Shown: in pieces, positions 6,398-13,349 of the stretch
Position numbering within the stretch: the stretch's first letter is position 1
How the letters are laid out: each line of letters opens with the position of its first letter
Assembly: GCA_046262515.1 (NCBI GenBank)
Contig: JBHEMP010000158.1
Location: forward strand, 1-16,052
Origin: JAXDLW01 sp046262515
GTDB taxonomy: Bacteria; Chloroflexota; Dormibacteria; DASZGP01
Length of the DNA stretch: 16,052 bases
Direction of reading: 5' to 3'
Made by a program: the position numbers and the translations under genes
The notes under the pieces: generated by a model
Seen by the model: only the letters and a program-made list of their open reading frames with translations
Databases searched by the model: none
Told to the model about the DNA's origin: nothing

Positions 6398-8173
6398 ATG
6401 AAGCCTCGGCTCAAGCGCACCCTCAGTCGCGCGGGTGTCCTCGTCGCGGTGTTTGCCGCGACTGGGGCCCTTACCGTCGGCGCTCCCTCAGGCCTTGCCA
6501 CCACCGCGCCCGGATTTGGTTATGGCACACCCAGCCTCGTCAACTACGCCGCGCCGAGCAGCCTGGCGAACTCCAGCAACGCGGGGGAGCCCTCGATCGG
6601 GGTCAATTGGAACACCGGTTCCGCGATGTACCAGGCCAACTCCAGCACATACAGGGTCAACTTCGATGACGCGACCACGCCCGCCGCGGCGACGTGGGCT
6701 GATACCGCCGCCCCTAACGTGGTCAACATCGACCCCATCCTTGCCACCGACCACACCACGGGCCGCACTTTTGGCGGCGGGCTGGCCACCTCCTGCAGCC
6801 AACTGGCGTACTCGGACGACGACGGCGGTTCGTGGACCCCCAGCAACCCCTGCACCGGGACGATTGACCACGAAACCATTGGTTCGGGTCCCTGGGCAGG
6901 CGCCGCGCCGCTCGGCTCGAGCTATTCTCACGCCGTCTACTACTGCGCCCAGGCGTCCGTCGACGCCTGCGTGACCAGCGGCAACGGTGGCCTCACCTTC
7001 GGCGCCCCCACGCCGGTGACAGGCGTCTGCGGCGGGCTCCACGGTCACGTCAAAGTCAGCGCCGACGGCACGGCGTACGTTCCGGACAACAACTGCGGCT
7101 CAGCCACCGGCGGGTTCCAAACCCGCGACAATGGCGCCAGCTGGTCCAGTTACACGATCGCCCAGGCCGCGAGCCCGGGCCGGGGCTTCGATCCTTCCGT
7201 GACGACCACCCCTGACAACACCCTCTACCAGGCCTGGGGCCGCGCCGGGGACTTCCATCCCACGGTAGCCCGCTCGACCGACCACGGCCTCAACTGGGAC
7301 CGCGTCACCGACCTCGCCGGCACCGTCAGCCCGGCGCTGGTGGCCGCGACCTTCCCGGCCATGGTCTCTGGAGACAATGGCCGTCTCGCCGTCGCCTTTT
7401 TGGGCACCTCGGTGGGAACTGCCGGCGTGACCCCGTTCGACAACGGCTACCACGGGGTCTGGTACCTGTACGTCTCCTACTCTTTTGACGGCGGCCAGAC
7501 GTGGTCGACGGTCAACGCGACCCCCAACGACCCGGTCCAGCGAGGCTGCCTTTGGGATGGCGGCGGTAGCAACTCCTGCCGCAACCTGCTCGACTTCATG
7601 GACGCCTCCGTGACCAAGACCGGGCGCGTGGTAGTGGGCTACGCGGATGGTTGCATCGGGGCCTGCTCCGGCACTGGCGGAACCGAGGCCGAGTCGACCT
7701 CCGCCTACGCCACTATCGCTCGCCAGAGCACGGGCCAGGGTCTCTTCGCGGCCTACGACGTGGCAGCGTCGTCGCCTTCACCGAGCGCATCAGCTTCGCC
7801 CTCACCGACTCCCTCAGCGTCCGCAAGCCCGAGCCCTTCTCCCTCGCCCATCGCAAGCCCGTCTGCCTCGCCGTCACCAGCGGCAGTACCCTCGGCGCCG
7901 CAGAACCTTGTGGCCGGCACGGCAACCAAGAAGGGGGTAACGCTCACGTGGCAGGCGCCTGCCTCTTCGGGAAGTTCGGCGCTCACCGGGTACGACCTAT
8001 ACCGGGCCACGTCATGCAACGGTAGTGAAACCCTGTACAAGTCTTTGGGCACAGGCACAACCTATACCGACACCGGGACCAGAAGCGGCGTGACCTATTG
8101 CTACTACTTGACCGCGGTCAACGCCACCGGCCAGGGTCCTGCTTCCAACCAGGCGAGCGCAACGGCCAGGTAG
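6398..8173 (+). CDS. exported Asp-box (BNR/sialidase-like) protein with Ser/Pro linker and fibronectin type III domain
   Basis: A 591-aa secreted protein. It has a twin-basic N-terminus and signal peptide (hydrophobic run AGVLVAVFAATGAL, likely cut after A34). Four Asp-box motifs mark beta-propeller blades: SDDDGGSW (139-146), TRDNGASW (242-249), STDHGLNW (293-300) and SFDGGQTW (362-369). Residues about 458-500 are a low-complexity Ser/Pro/Ala linker, and about 501-591 form a fibronectin type III domain (start APQNLVAG, end TGQGPASNQASATAR). The mature part has 12 cysteines, many in close pairs, as expected for an extracytoplasmic protein with disulfides. Asp boxes occur in sialidases and in many other propellers; I do not see the sialidase FRIP motif or the arginine triad, so catalysis is unproven and a binding or glycan-related role is equally possible. 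It follows the LigD-like gene on the same strand but after 189 nt with its own ribosome site. The stop lies 1 nt from the convergent tRNA gene. Confidence 0.85.
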   Translation: MKPRLKRTLSRAGVLVAVFAATGALTVGAPSGLATTAPGFGYGTPSLVNYAAPSSLANSSNAGEPSIGVNWNTGSAMYQANSSTYRVNFDDATTPAAATWADTAAPNVVNIDPILATDHTTGRTFGGGLATSCSQLAYSDDDGGSWTPSNPCTGTIDHETIGSGPWAGAAPLGSSYSHAVYYCAQASVDACVTSGNGGLTFGAPTPVTGVCGGLHGHVKVSADGTAYVPDNNCGSATGGFQTRDNGASWSSYTIAQAASPGRGFDPSVTTTPDNTLYQAWGRAGDFHPTVARSTDHGLNWDRVTDLAGTVSPALVAATFPAMVSGDNGRLAVAFLGTSVGTAGVTPFDNGYHGVWYLYVSYSFDGGQTWSTVNATPNDPVQRGCLWDGGGSNSCRNLLDFMDASVTKTGRVVVGYADGCIGACSGTGGTEAESTSAYATIARQSTGQGLFAAYDVAASSPSPSASASPSPTPSASASPSPSPSPIASPSASPSPAAVPSAPQNLVAGTATKKGVTLTWQAPASSGSSALTGYDLYRATSCNGSETLYKSLGTGTTYTDTGTRSGVTYCYYLTAVNATGQGPASNQASATAR

Positions 8174-8174
8174 T

Positions 8175-8249
8175 TGGAGCGGGAGACGGGATTCGAACCC
8201 GCGACCCCCACCTTGGCAAGGTGGTGCTCTACCACTGAGCTACTCCCGC
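8175..8249 (-). tRNA. tRNA-Gly (anticodon GCC)
   Basis: A complete cloverleaf on the minus strand: acceptor GCGGGAG/CTCCCGC, D-arm GCTC...GAGC, anticodon stem CCACC/GGTGG around loop TTGCCAA, and T-arm with TTCGAAT. The discriminator is T and the CCA end is encoded (8175-8177). Anticodon GCC reads GGC and GGT, glycine codons heavily used in this GC-rich genome. The gene follows the E2 gene on the same strand by 39 nt, with its own -10 box between them; its 3' end is 1 nt from the stop of the convergent Asp-box gene. Confidence 0.97.
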
Positions 8250-8260
8250 ACGGGCGAGGG

Positions 8261-8266
8261 ATTGTA
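8261..8266 (-). promoter_or_regulatory. -10 box of the tRNA-Gly gene
   Basis: TACAAT on the minus strand, 11 nt upstream of the tRNA 5' end, one mismatch from the TATAAT consensus and the most AT-rich point of the gap between E2 and the tRNA. No good -35 is seen at 16-18 nt. The tRNA could also be read through from the PDH genes, because no terminator is visible between them. Confidence 0.5.
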
Positions 8267-8288
8267 GCAACGGGCGGACGTGTCGAGG

Positions 8289-9560
8289 TCAGCTTGTAAG
8301 GCGGTCCGGGTCCTCCACGATGGCCTTGAAGGTGGCCAGGAATTCACCGACGATGGCGCCGTCCAGGACCCTGTGGTCGGCCGCAGCCCAGGCGGTGAAG
8401 ACCCGGGCCACGGTTGGCCTCCCCTTCACAGCTATGACTCGTTCCGCGGCCGCGCCGACGGAGAGAATCAGGGCCTGCGGTGGGTTCAGGATCGCGAGGA
8501 ACTGGTCAACACCGAACATCCCTAGATTGCTGAGGGTGATCGTTCCTCCGCCGTATTCTTCGGGCCGGAGGCGCCCGGCACGTGCTCGTTCCGCGAGGTC
8601 CCGGGTGGCCCCGGCAAGAGTCTTGAGATCCATCCCACCCACGTCGTGGACGGCGGGGGACTGCAATCCCTGTTCGGTGGCCACGGCTATGCCGACATCC
8701 ACCGTCGCGAAACTGCGGATGCGGCCGTCGACGTACGCGGCATTAACCGAGGGATGGGCGATTGCGGAACTGGCCAGCGCCTTCACCAGGAGGTCGTTGA
8801 CGCTGACCTTCACCCGGCGCTTAGCCAGCCCCTGGCGCAGCTCCAGGAGGGCATCGGCGCGACAGTCGACGGAGACGTAGAAGTGTGGCGCGCTGCGCTT
8901 GGAGTCGCTCATGCGCCGGGCGATGGCCTGGCGCATGCGGCCCGGCTCGACCTCCGTGGCCCCTTCGGGTAGAGGCGTAGCGCCGGGCGCCGGATCGCCC
9001 GTCGCTGTCGATTCGTCGGGCCGGTCTGCGGCGGCGGCTTCGACGTCAGCCGCCACGATGCGGCCTCCAGGTCCCGTCCCGTTGACCTTGGCCAGGCTGA
9101 CACCCGCCCGCTCGGCCATGCGCCGGGCCAGCGGAGAGGCATGGGGGCGTTCACCGGGTGGCTTCGGAGCGGGTAAATTCTCACCCCGGTCGGCCGGTGG
9201 GGGCGCTGAACGGGGAGCGGCGCCGGTCGGGGACCCAACCGGGGCCCGCGGGGGCCCAGCCAGAGGGGCGGGTGCTTTGGCCGGGGGCGCCGCCACCGTG
9301 GGCCTTTCCGGGATCTCCTCGCCGGGTTCGCCTATGGTGGCAATGGCCTCCCCGACGGGGAGGGTCTGGCCCGGCCCGGCGATGATCTGGAGCAGGGTGC
9401 CGGCGTCGAACGCCTCGATCTCGACGGTCGCCTTGTCAGTTTCGATCTCCGCGACGACGTCGCCCCGGTGCACCTTGTCGCCGACCTTTTTCACCCAGCG
9501 AACGACCGTGCCCTCGGTCATGTCGTAACCCATCCGAGGCATGAGGATGTCGCGCGCCAT
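8289..9560 (-). CDS. pdhC: pyruvate dehydrogenase complex E2, dihydrolipoamide acetyltransferase
   Basis: A 423-aa protein from the ATG at 9560. Domain order is classical E2: one lipoyl domain (1-78) with lipoylation site ETDKATVEIEA (K43); a Pro/Ala linker; the peripheral subunit-binding domain (139-175, ASPLARRMAERAGVSLAKV, GTGPGGRI); a second linker; and the acyltransferase domain (about 200-423) ending in the active-site motif DHRVLDG (H396, D400). It transfers the acetyl group from E1-bound ThDP through lipoyllysine to CoA and forms the core of the complex. It is the last PDH gene here, starting 7 nt after the E1 beta stop, so it is co-transcribed. No strong Shine-Dalgarno is visible, consistent with coupling to E1 beta translation. 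A longer frame to 9701 lies over E1 beta and is Arg/Trp/Ser-rich, so it is rejected as the start. E3 (lipoamide dehydrogenase) is not in the window. Confidence 0.95.
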   Translation of the reverse strand: MARDILMPRMGYDMTEGTVVRWVKKVGDKVHRGDVVAEIETDKATVEIEAFDAGTLLQIIAGPGQTLPVGEAIATIGEPGEEIPERPTVAAPPAKAPAPLAGPPRAPVGSPTGAAPRSAPPPADRGENLPAPKPPGERPHASPLARRMAERAGVSLAKVNGTGPGGRIVAADVEAAAADRPDESTATGDPAPGATPLPEGATEVEPGRMRQAIARRMSDSKRSAPHFYVSVDCRADALLELRQGLAKRRVKVSVNDLLVKALASSAIAHPSVNAAYVDGRIRSFATVDVGIAVATEQGLQSPAVHDVGGMDLKTLAGATRDLAERARAGRLRPEEYGGGTITLSNLGMFGVDQFLAILNPPQALILSVGAAAERVIAVKGRPTVARVFTAWAAADHRVLDGAIVGEFLATFKAIVEDPDRLTS

Positions 9561-9567
9561 CAGGCGC

Positions 9568-10539
9568 TCACTGAAAGAGAGACTGAACGGCCGCCACGAC
9601 CTCTTCCTCCGTCGGCACCAGCGCCAGCTCCAGGTTCTTGGCGTACGGAAGGGGAAGGTCCGGCATGGCCACGCGCCTGACGGGGGCGTCGAGGTCGTCA
9701 AAACACCGTTCCGACACCAGCGCTGCGATTTCGGCTCCGAGGCCGCCCGTCAGCCAATCCTCCTCCGCCACCACGAGGCGGTGGGTGCGGCCGACGGAGT
9801 CGTAGACGGTGTTCATGTCCAGCGGCCGGAGCGTGCGCAGGTCGATCACCTCGCAGGAAATCCCCTTCTCCTCCAGCTGTGCGGCGGCCCGAAGCGAGAC
9901 CTGCATCATGCGGGAGTAGGTGGCGATCGTGACGTCTGTTCCCTCACGGGCGACGACCGCGACCCCGATCTGCTCGCGGTAATCCTCCGATGGAACCTCA
10001 CCCCTGACCCCGTACAGAAGAGAGTGTTCGATGAAGATCACGGGATCGTCGTCCTCGATTGCGGCTTTCAGGAGCCCCTTTGCATCGTGCGGAGTCGCCG
10101 GCGCGATCACCTTGAGTCCCGGGACCGAGGCGTACCAGTTCTCGAAGGTCTGGGAGTGCGTGGCGCCAAGCTGGCCCCAACCGCTCACCGTCCGCATCAC
10201 CATCGGCACGCGGATTTTGCCGGCGAACATGTAGTGGAACTTGGCGGCGTGGTTGACCAACTGGTCGATCGCCAGCAGTGAGAAGTTGATCGTCATGATT
10301 TCAGCCACCGGGCGCATGCCTCCCATCGCCGCACCGATGGCGGTGCCGATGATCGCGGACTCGGCGATCGGAGCCTCCCGGACCCGCTCCGGCCCGAACT
10401 CCTCCTGGAGGCCCTTGGTAACCGAGTAGGCACCGCCGTAGGCGCCAACATCCTCGCCAAGAATGAAAACCCGCGGGTCGCTCTCCATCTTTTCGCGCAG
10501 CGCCTGGCGCAGGGCTTCGCGGTAGGTGATCTCAGCCAT
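9568..10539 (-). CDS. pdhB: pyruvate dehydrogenase E1 component, beta subunit
   Basis: A 323-aa transketolase-like beta subunit, the standard length. It starts MAEITYREALRQALREKM and contains the conserved FILGEDVGAYGGAY block, the ThDP-contacting APIAESAIIGTAIGAAM segment, the MRTVSGWGQLGATHSQ region and the C-terminal transketolase domain with IDLRTLRPLD and VVAEEDWLTGGLGAE. With the alpha subunit it forms the alpha2beta2 heterotetramer that decarboxylates pyruvate and reductively acetylates lipoyl-E2. The start is separated from the E1 alpha stop by 2 nt (TGA-CA-ATG), so translation is probably coupled. The family also includes branched-chain 2-oxoacid and acetoin E1 beta; the pyruvate call comes mainly from the alpha partner. 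Confidence 0.95.
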   Translation of the reverse strand: MAEITYREALRQALREKMESDPRVFILGEDVGAYGGAYSVTKGLQEEFGPERVREAPIAESAIIGTAIGAAMGGMRPVAEIMTINFSLLAIDQLVNHAAKFHYMFAGKIRVPMVMRTVSGWGQLGATHSQTFENWYASVPGLKVIAPATPHDAKGLLKAAIEDDDPVIFIEHSLLYGVRGEVPSEDYREQIGVAVVAREGTDVTIATYSRMMQVSLRAAAQLEEKGISCEVIDLRTLRPLDMNTVYDSVGRTHRLVVAEEDWLTGGLGAEIAALVSERCFDDLDAPVRRVAMPDLPLPYAKNLELALVPTEEEVVAAVQSLFQ

Positions 10540-10541
10540 TG

Positions 10542-11984
10542 TCAGTCCAACCCGCCACCGGGGCGCCCGGGCTGTGGGAGGGAGCGTGATCGCTTCCGGG
10601 GCTCTGCACCCGTGGACGAGGCCGGCATGGAGGGCGTGTGAGCCTCGGCCTCCGGCGTTTCATCCGAACCCTGCGCCTGACCGCGGTCTCCCTGCTGCGC
10701 GGTCTCGCCGCCCTCACCCTGGCCCTTGCTCTTGCGTGTTCGGCCGCGGGCCGCGGGTTCGGCCGCCGCGGGCCTTCCCCCGGGACCACCGGCATCCGCG
10801 ACGTCGAGCGAGATCATGGCGGGCTGGCGCCGCGAGCGTGTCTGGGCGCCCTCGGTAAGGCGTGCAGCCTTGGCCGCGAGGGCCGGCGGCACCAGTCCCT
10901 GTGGACCACTGACCGCGCCGCCCCGATCCGGCAGGGGCGTCGCGTACAGGTTCTGGTACAGCTGCTCGATGGAGGGGAAGGGGCTGTTGTCTGCGAACAC
11001 GACGGCGTCCTGGACCTGTAGCTCGACGCGCCGCTGGATCTCGTGCAGCTCCTTCCGGGCGACCAGCCCACCCTTGACGAGGCGTTCATCCAGGATGCGG
11101 ATCGGGTCGCGTCGCTGCCAGCGCCGGACTTCCGCCTTCTCGCGGTAGCTCTCGGCGTCCGCCATCGAGTGCCCCCGGAACCGGTAGGTGATGGCTTCGA
11201 TGATCGAGGGGCCGCCGCCGGAGCGTGCGCGCTCATAAGCCTCGGAGAGGGCGCGGTGCACCGCCACCACGTCCATGCCGTCGATCCGGCGGCCGGTGAT
11301 GCCGTATGCCTGTGCGCGTTTGAAGATCTCGGGTACTTTGAACTGCTCCTCCGCGCGGGCGCCCATGCCGTAGAGGTTGTTCTCGACCAGGAAGATGACC
11401 GGCAGGTTCCAGGTGGCTGCGAAATTCACCCCCTCATGGAACTCGCCGATCGCGGTGGCGCCGTCGCCGAAGACGTCCACCACGACCCTCTTTTCGCCCT
11501 GCATGACCGCGGCCAGCGCAAGCCCCGGGGCGATCACGATGTGGCCGCCGACGATGGCGTGCCCGCCCCAGAAGTTGCGCTCGGCGTCTACGAGGTGCAT
11601 GGAACCTCCCATGCCCCGGGTGACGCCGGTGGAGCGACCGAAGAGTTCGGCCATAACCGCCCCGGGGTCGCTGCCTCGAGCCAGTGCATATCCGTGGTCG
11701 CGGTAATGCGTGAGCAGGTGGTCCTGTGGCTGCATAGCCGCGCACGCCCCCACCGCGATGGCCTCCTCGCCGATGTAAAGGTGCAGGAAACCGCCGATCT
11801 TGCCCAGCGCGTACATCTCGGCGGCCGCTTCCTCGAAGCGGCGGATTAGGTACATCTGCCGGTACCAGTCCAGCAGCCGCGCCGCCTCGGGAGGGCGACG
11901 GCCGGTGGGCTTGCCGTAGGCGAGGAGCTTGACCGACTCCGGGCCGGTGATCTTCGGTTTCCCACGAGCCCGCGCCTGCGCCAT
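10542..11984 (-). CDS. pdhA: pyruvate dehydrogenase E1 component, alpha subunit, with long C-terminal tail
   Basis: A 480-aa protein from the ATG at 11984. Residues about 33-350 are the E1 alpha domain: RRFEEAAAEMY and GGFLHLYIGEEA near the start, the ThDP motif opening GDG (173-175) and closing with NN (202-203) at the canonical spacing, and YRFRGHSMADAESYR (267-281), whose GHSMAD points to pyruvate rather than branched-chain substrates. Typical E1 alpha proteins end around here (330-370 aa), but this frame continues about 130 residues as a low-complexity tail rich in Gly, Ala, Pro, Arg and Glu (segments such as RGRTRKSKGQGEGGETAQQ), probably disordered. The frame runs unbroken to 2 nt before E1 beta. 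Upstream, the open frame to 12722 overlaps the 290-aa gene and is Arg/Ser-rich, so it is rejected. A TACGAT -10-like box 6 nt before the ATG suggests a leaderless transcript from a promoter in the 34-nt gap. Confidence 0.93.
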   Translation of the reverse strand: MAQARARGKPKITGPESVKLLAYGKPTGRRPPEAARLLDWYRQMYLIRRFEEAAAEMYALGKIGGFLHLYIGEEAIAVGACAAMQPQDHLLTHYRDHGYALARGSDPGAVMAELFGRSTGVTRGMGGSMHLVDAERNFWGGHAIVGGHIVIAPGLALAAVMQGEKRVVVDVFGDGATAIGEFHEGVNFAATWNLPVIFLVENNLYGMGARAEEQFKVPEIFKRAQAYGITGRRIDGMDVVAVHRALSEAYERARSGGGPSIIEAITYRFRGHSMADAESYREKAEVRRWQRRDPIRILDERLVKGGLVARKELHEIQRRVELQVQDAVVFADNSPFPSIEQLYQNLYATPLPDRGGAVSGPQGLVPPALAAKAARLTEGAQTRSRRQPAMISLDVADAGGPGGRPAAAEPAARGRTRKSKGQGEGGETAQQGDRGQAQGSDETPEAEAHTPSMPASSTGAEPRKRSRSLPQPGRPGGGLD

Positions 11985-11990
11985 GGCGAT

Positions 11991-11996
11991 ATCGTA
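11991..11996 (-). promoter_or_regulatory. candidate -10 box for the PDH operon
   Basis: TACGAT on the minus strand, 6 nt upstream of the E1 alpha ATG at 11984. Transcription would start at the initiation codon. The -35 region would lie at the end of the 290-aa gene; CTGACT there is 20 nt away, longer than normal. No Shine-Dalgarno precedes the ATG, which supports the leaderless reading. Confidence 0.42.
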
Positions 11997-12018
11997 GCCG
12001 CGCTTGCGCGCCGGTGAG

Positions 12019-12891
12019 TCAGGGCACGCTGCGCTCGAGGAAATCCGCGGCACGGTCTTCCGCCGCCGCGAGCTGTCGGCCGAGGAAACTTTTGGCTTTG
12101 CGGGTGTTGGTTGACGGCAACTGGTTTGCCCGGCCCACACCCGTGTAGGTGCGGCCCATCGCCGCCGAGATCGCCTCCCCGTCCTCGGCCACGCCCGCGT
12201 CGACGGCTTTGCCGAGCGCCAGTCCCGCGCCGATGTGCCCGGCCCACCGAGCGACGTCGCCTGACTGCAGGTCCTGCACGTCGATGGCACGTCCCACCAC
12301 CTCGCCGGCGGCCGCGAGGCTGTCCTCCGGCTCAAGGACCGTCCACAGCGGCGCCAGTCGGAATAGGTTGATTCCCATCGCGACCAGCTCGTGGCGGGCC
12401 TTCCGACCGGCGGACGTCCTGGTGGCGAATGGGGCCCCTCCCTGGACCAGGATGCCGGCAGTGTGCCACAGTGATGCCAGAGAGTCCACCGCGCCCATGA
12501 TCGCGTGGATGTCGCGGCCAAACGGGTCCACGAGTTGGTCCGAGGCGCGCTCCTGGTCGACGTTCTGCCACGCTTCAGCGCCGGCAACCCGGAGATCGCT
12601 GACAAGGTTGCTGAGCGGAACGGAGACGGGTTGCCCACCGGCCGTTTCCAGCCGTCCCACTCGCGTGGCCTCGGTGCAGGCTCGTATCTCCAGCTCTCCC
12701 GCCAGGACTCGCAGGCCTGCAACGACGGCCCGTACGTCCGCTTCCCACTGCATCGTGAACCGCGGCGGCATGAGGGGGGTGCGGCAGGTGAGGGCCCACG
12801 CGGTTGCGGAACAGGTGCGAGCCAGTTCGCGCATATGCGTCAGGACCGGCTCGACCGTCGTCGCCACCAATTCGACCCGGTCCGCCGGCAT
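12019..12891 (-). CDS. hypothetical protein, helical N-terminal region, partner of the WXG100-like protein
   Basis: A 290-aa protein I do not recognise. The ATG at 12891 overlaps the stop of the preceding gene (TGATG), so the two are translationally coupled. The first 75 residues look like two amphipathic helices around a loop (VLTHMRELARTCSATAWALTC, then QWEADVRAVVAGLRVLAGEL), an arrangement similar to a WXG100-like helical hairpin but lacking a clear WxG. The remainder (about 95-290) is soluble, mixed alpha with Ala/Gly-rich stretches such as GLALGKAVDAG. No signal peptide, membrane segment or catalytic motif was seen. It ends in FLERSVP, 34 nt before E1 alpha. Codon use matches that of neighbouring real genes. 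By context it could be a substrate, chaperone or effector working with the small upstream protein; this is inference. Confidence 0.72.
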   Translation of the reverse strand: MPADRVELVATTVEPVLTHMRELARTCSATAWALTCRTPLMPPRFTMQWEADVRAVVAGLRVLAGELEIRACTEATRVGRLETAGGQPVSVPLSNLVSDLRVAGAEAWQNVDQERASDQLVDPFGRDIHAIMGAVDSLASLWHTAGILVQGGAPFATRTSAGRKARHELVAMGINLFRLAPLWTVLEPEDSLAAAGEVVGRAIDVQDLQSGDVARWAGHIGAGLALGKAVDAGVAEDGEAISAAMGRTYTGVGRANQLPSTNTRKAKSFLGRQLAAAEDRAADFLERSVP

Positions 12892-13223
12892 CAGGATGGG
12901 GCCCCAGGGCAGGTCCGTCCGTCCAGTGCTGCGCGTGCGGCGGCCGCAACGGCCTTCTGGGCGGCTTCAAGGTCGGCTGCCTCGTGGAGGACGCTCGCCT
13001 TCAGTGCTTCGATCTGACGCATCCTCAGCTGCAGGGCGGCGCGGGCGCTTCGAACCCAGGCCTGGAGGTCGTCGCCGGCCGGCCCCCGGTAGATCGCGGC
13101 CTCAATGCTCGCCGCCAGTTTCGCATCGAGACCGGCCAAAATCGTTGCCTCGAGGACGAGCCGCGCTGCCGCCGTTCGCATCCCGGCCGGGTCGCCCACC
13201 GGGAGGTCCCATTCGATCCCCAC
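12891..13223 (-). CDS. WXG100-like small helical protein
   Basis: About 110 aa from a GTG at 13223. After a short lead (GIEWDLPVGDPAGMR) it forms two long amphipathic helices joined by YRGPAGDDLQAW (residues 45-56). The pattern 'GDP, helix, [W/Y]xGPA, helix' and the length near 100 aa are those of the WXG100/ESX-like superfamily, here with Tyr in place of the Trp. Such proteins are dimers, often secreted by type VII systems or fused or paired with larger effectors (established knowledge). No FtsK/EccC-type ATPase is in the window, so secretion is unproven. No Shine-Dalgarno precedes the GTG; a longer form from an ATG at 13268 is possible but adds an Arg-rich, poorly coding lead. The gene is divergent from the MoxR gene and coupled to the 290-aa gene. 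Family membership rests on pattern only. Confidence 0.6.
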   Translation of the reverse strand: MGIEWDLPVGDPAGMRTAAARLVLEATILAGLDAKLAASIEAAIYRGPAGDDLQAWVRSARAALQLRMRQIEALKASVLHEAADLEAAQKAVAAAARAALDGRTCPGAPS

Positions 13224-13294
13224 TGCGGACCCGATTCTGCGCCCGCCGAAAGGACAGCGCGAAGACATTCGGGGGTCCCGCAGGGGGAGGGGGA

Positions 13295-13300
13295 TATATT
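13295..13300 (+). promoter_or_regulatory. candidate -10 box of the MoxR-like gene
   Basis: TATATT in an otherwise very GC-rich divergent region, placing transcription start about 43 nt before the TTG start, which has a Shine-Dalgarno. The same AT island reads TATATC on the minus strand (13298-13293), so it might also serve the WXG100-like gene. No clear -35 is seen in either direction. Confidence 0.4.
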
Positions 13301-13340
13301 GGACCCGGGGCCCGACCACCACTGAGCCGCGGGCGCACCT

Positions 13341-13345
13341 GGAGA
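13341..13345 (+). promoter_or_regulatory. Shine-Dalgarno of the MoxR-like gene
   Basis: GGAGA, 4 nt before the TTG at 13350. It supports the rare TTG start; the next in-frame ATG lies 23 codons in, inside the conserved N-terminal region. Confidence 0.55.
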
Positions 13346-13349
13346 CACC

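Noticed and set aside
7763..7900. A tandem repeat or CRISPR-like array
   Set aside because: The repetitive bases are Ser/Pro/Ala codons of an in-frame linker; no regular spacers or constant repeat unit.
11985..12722. An N-terminal extension of E1 alpha by 246 residues
   Set aside because: The extension is Arg/Ser/Trp-rich, has no domain and overlaps the 290-aa gene in another frame; E1 alpha homologues start close to the ATG at 11984.
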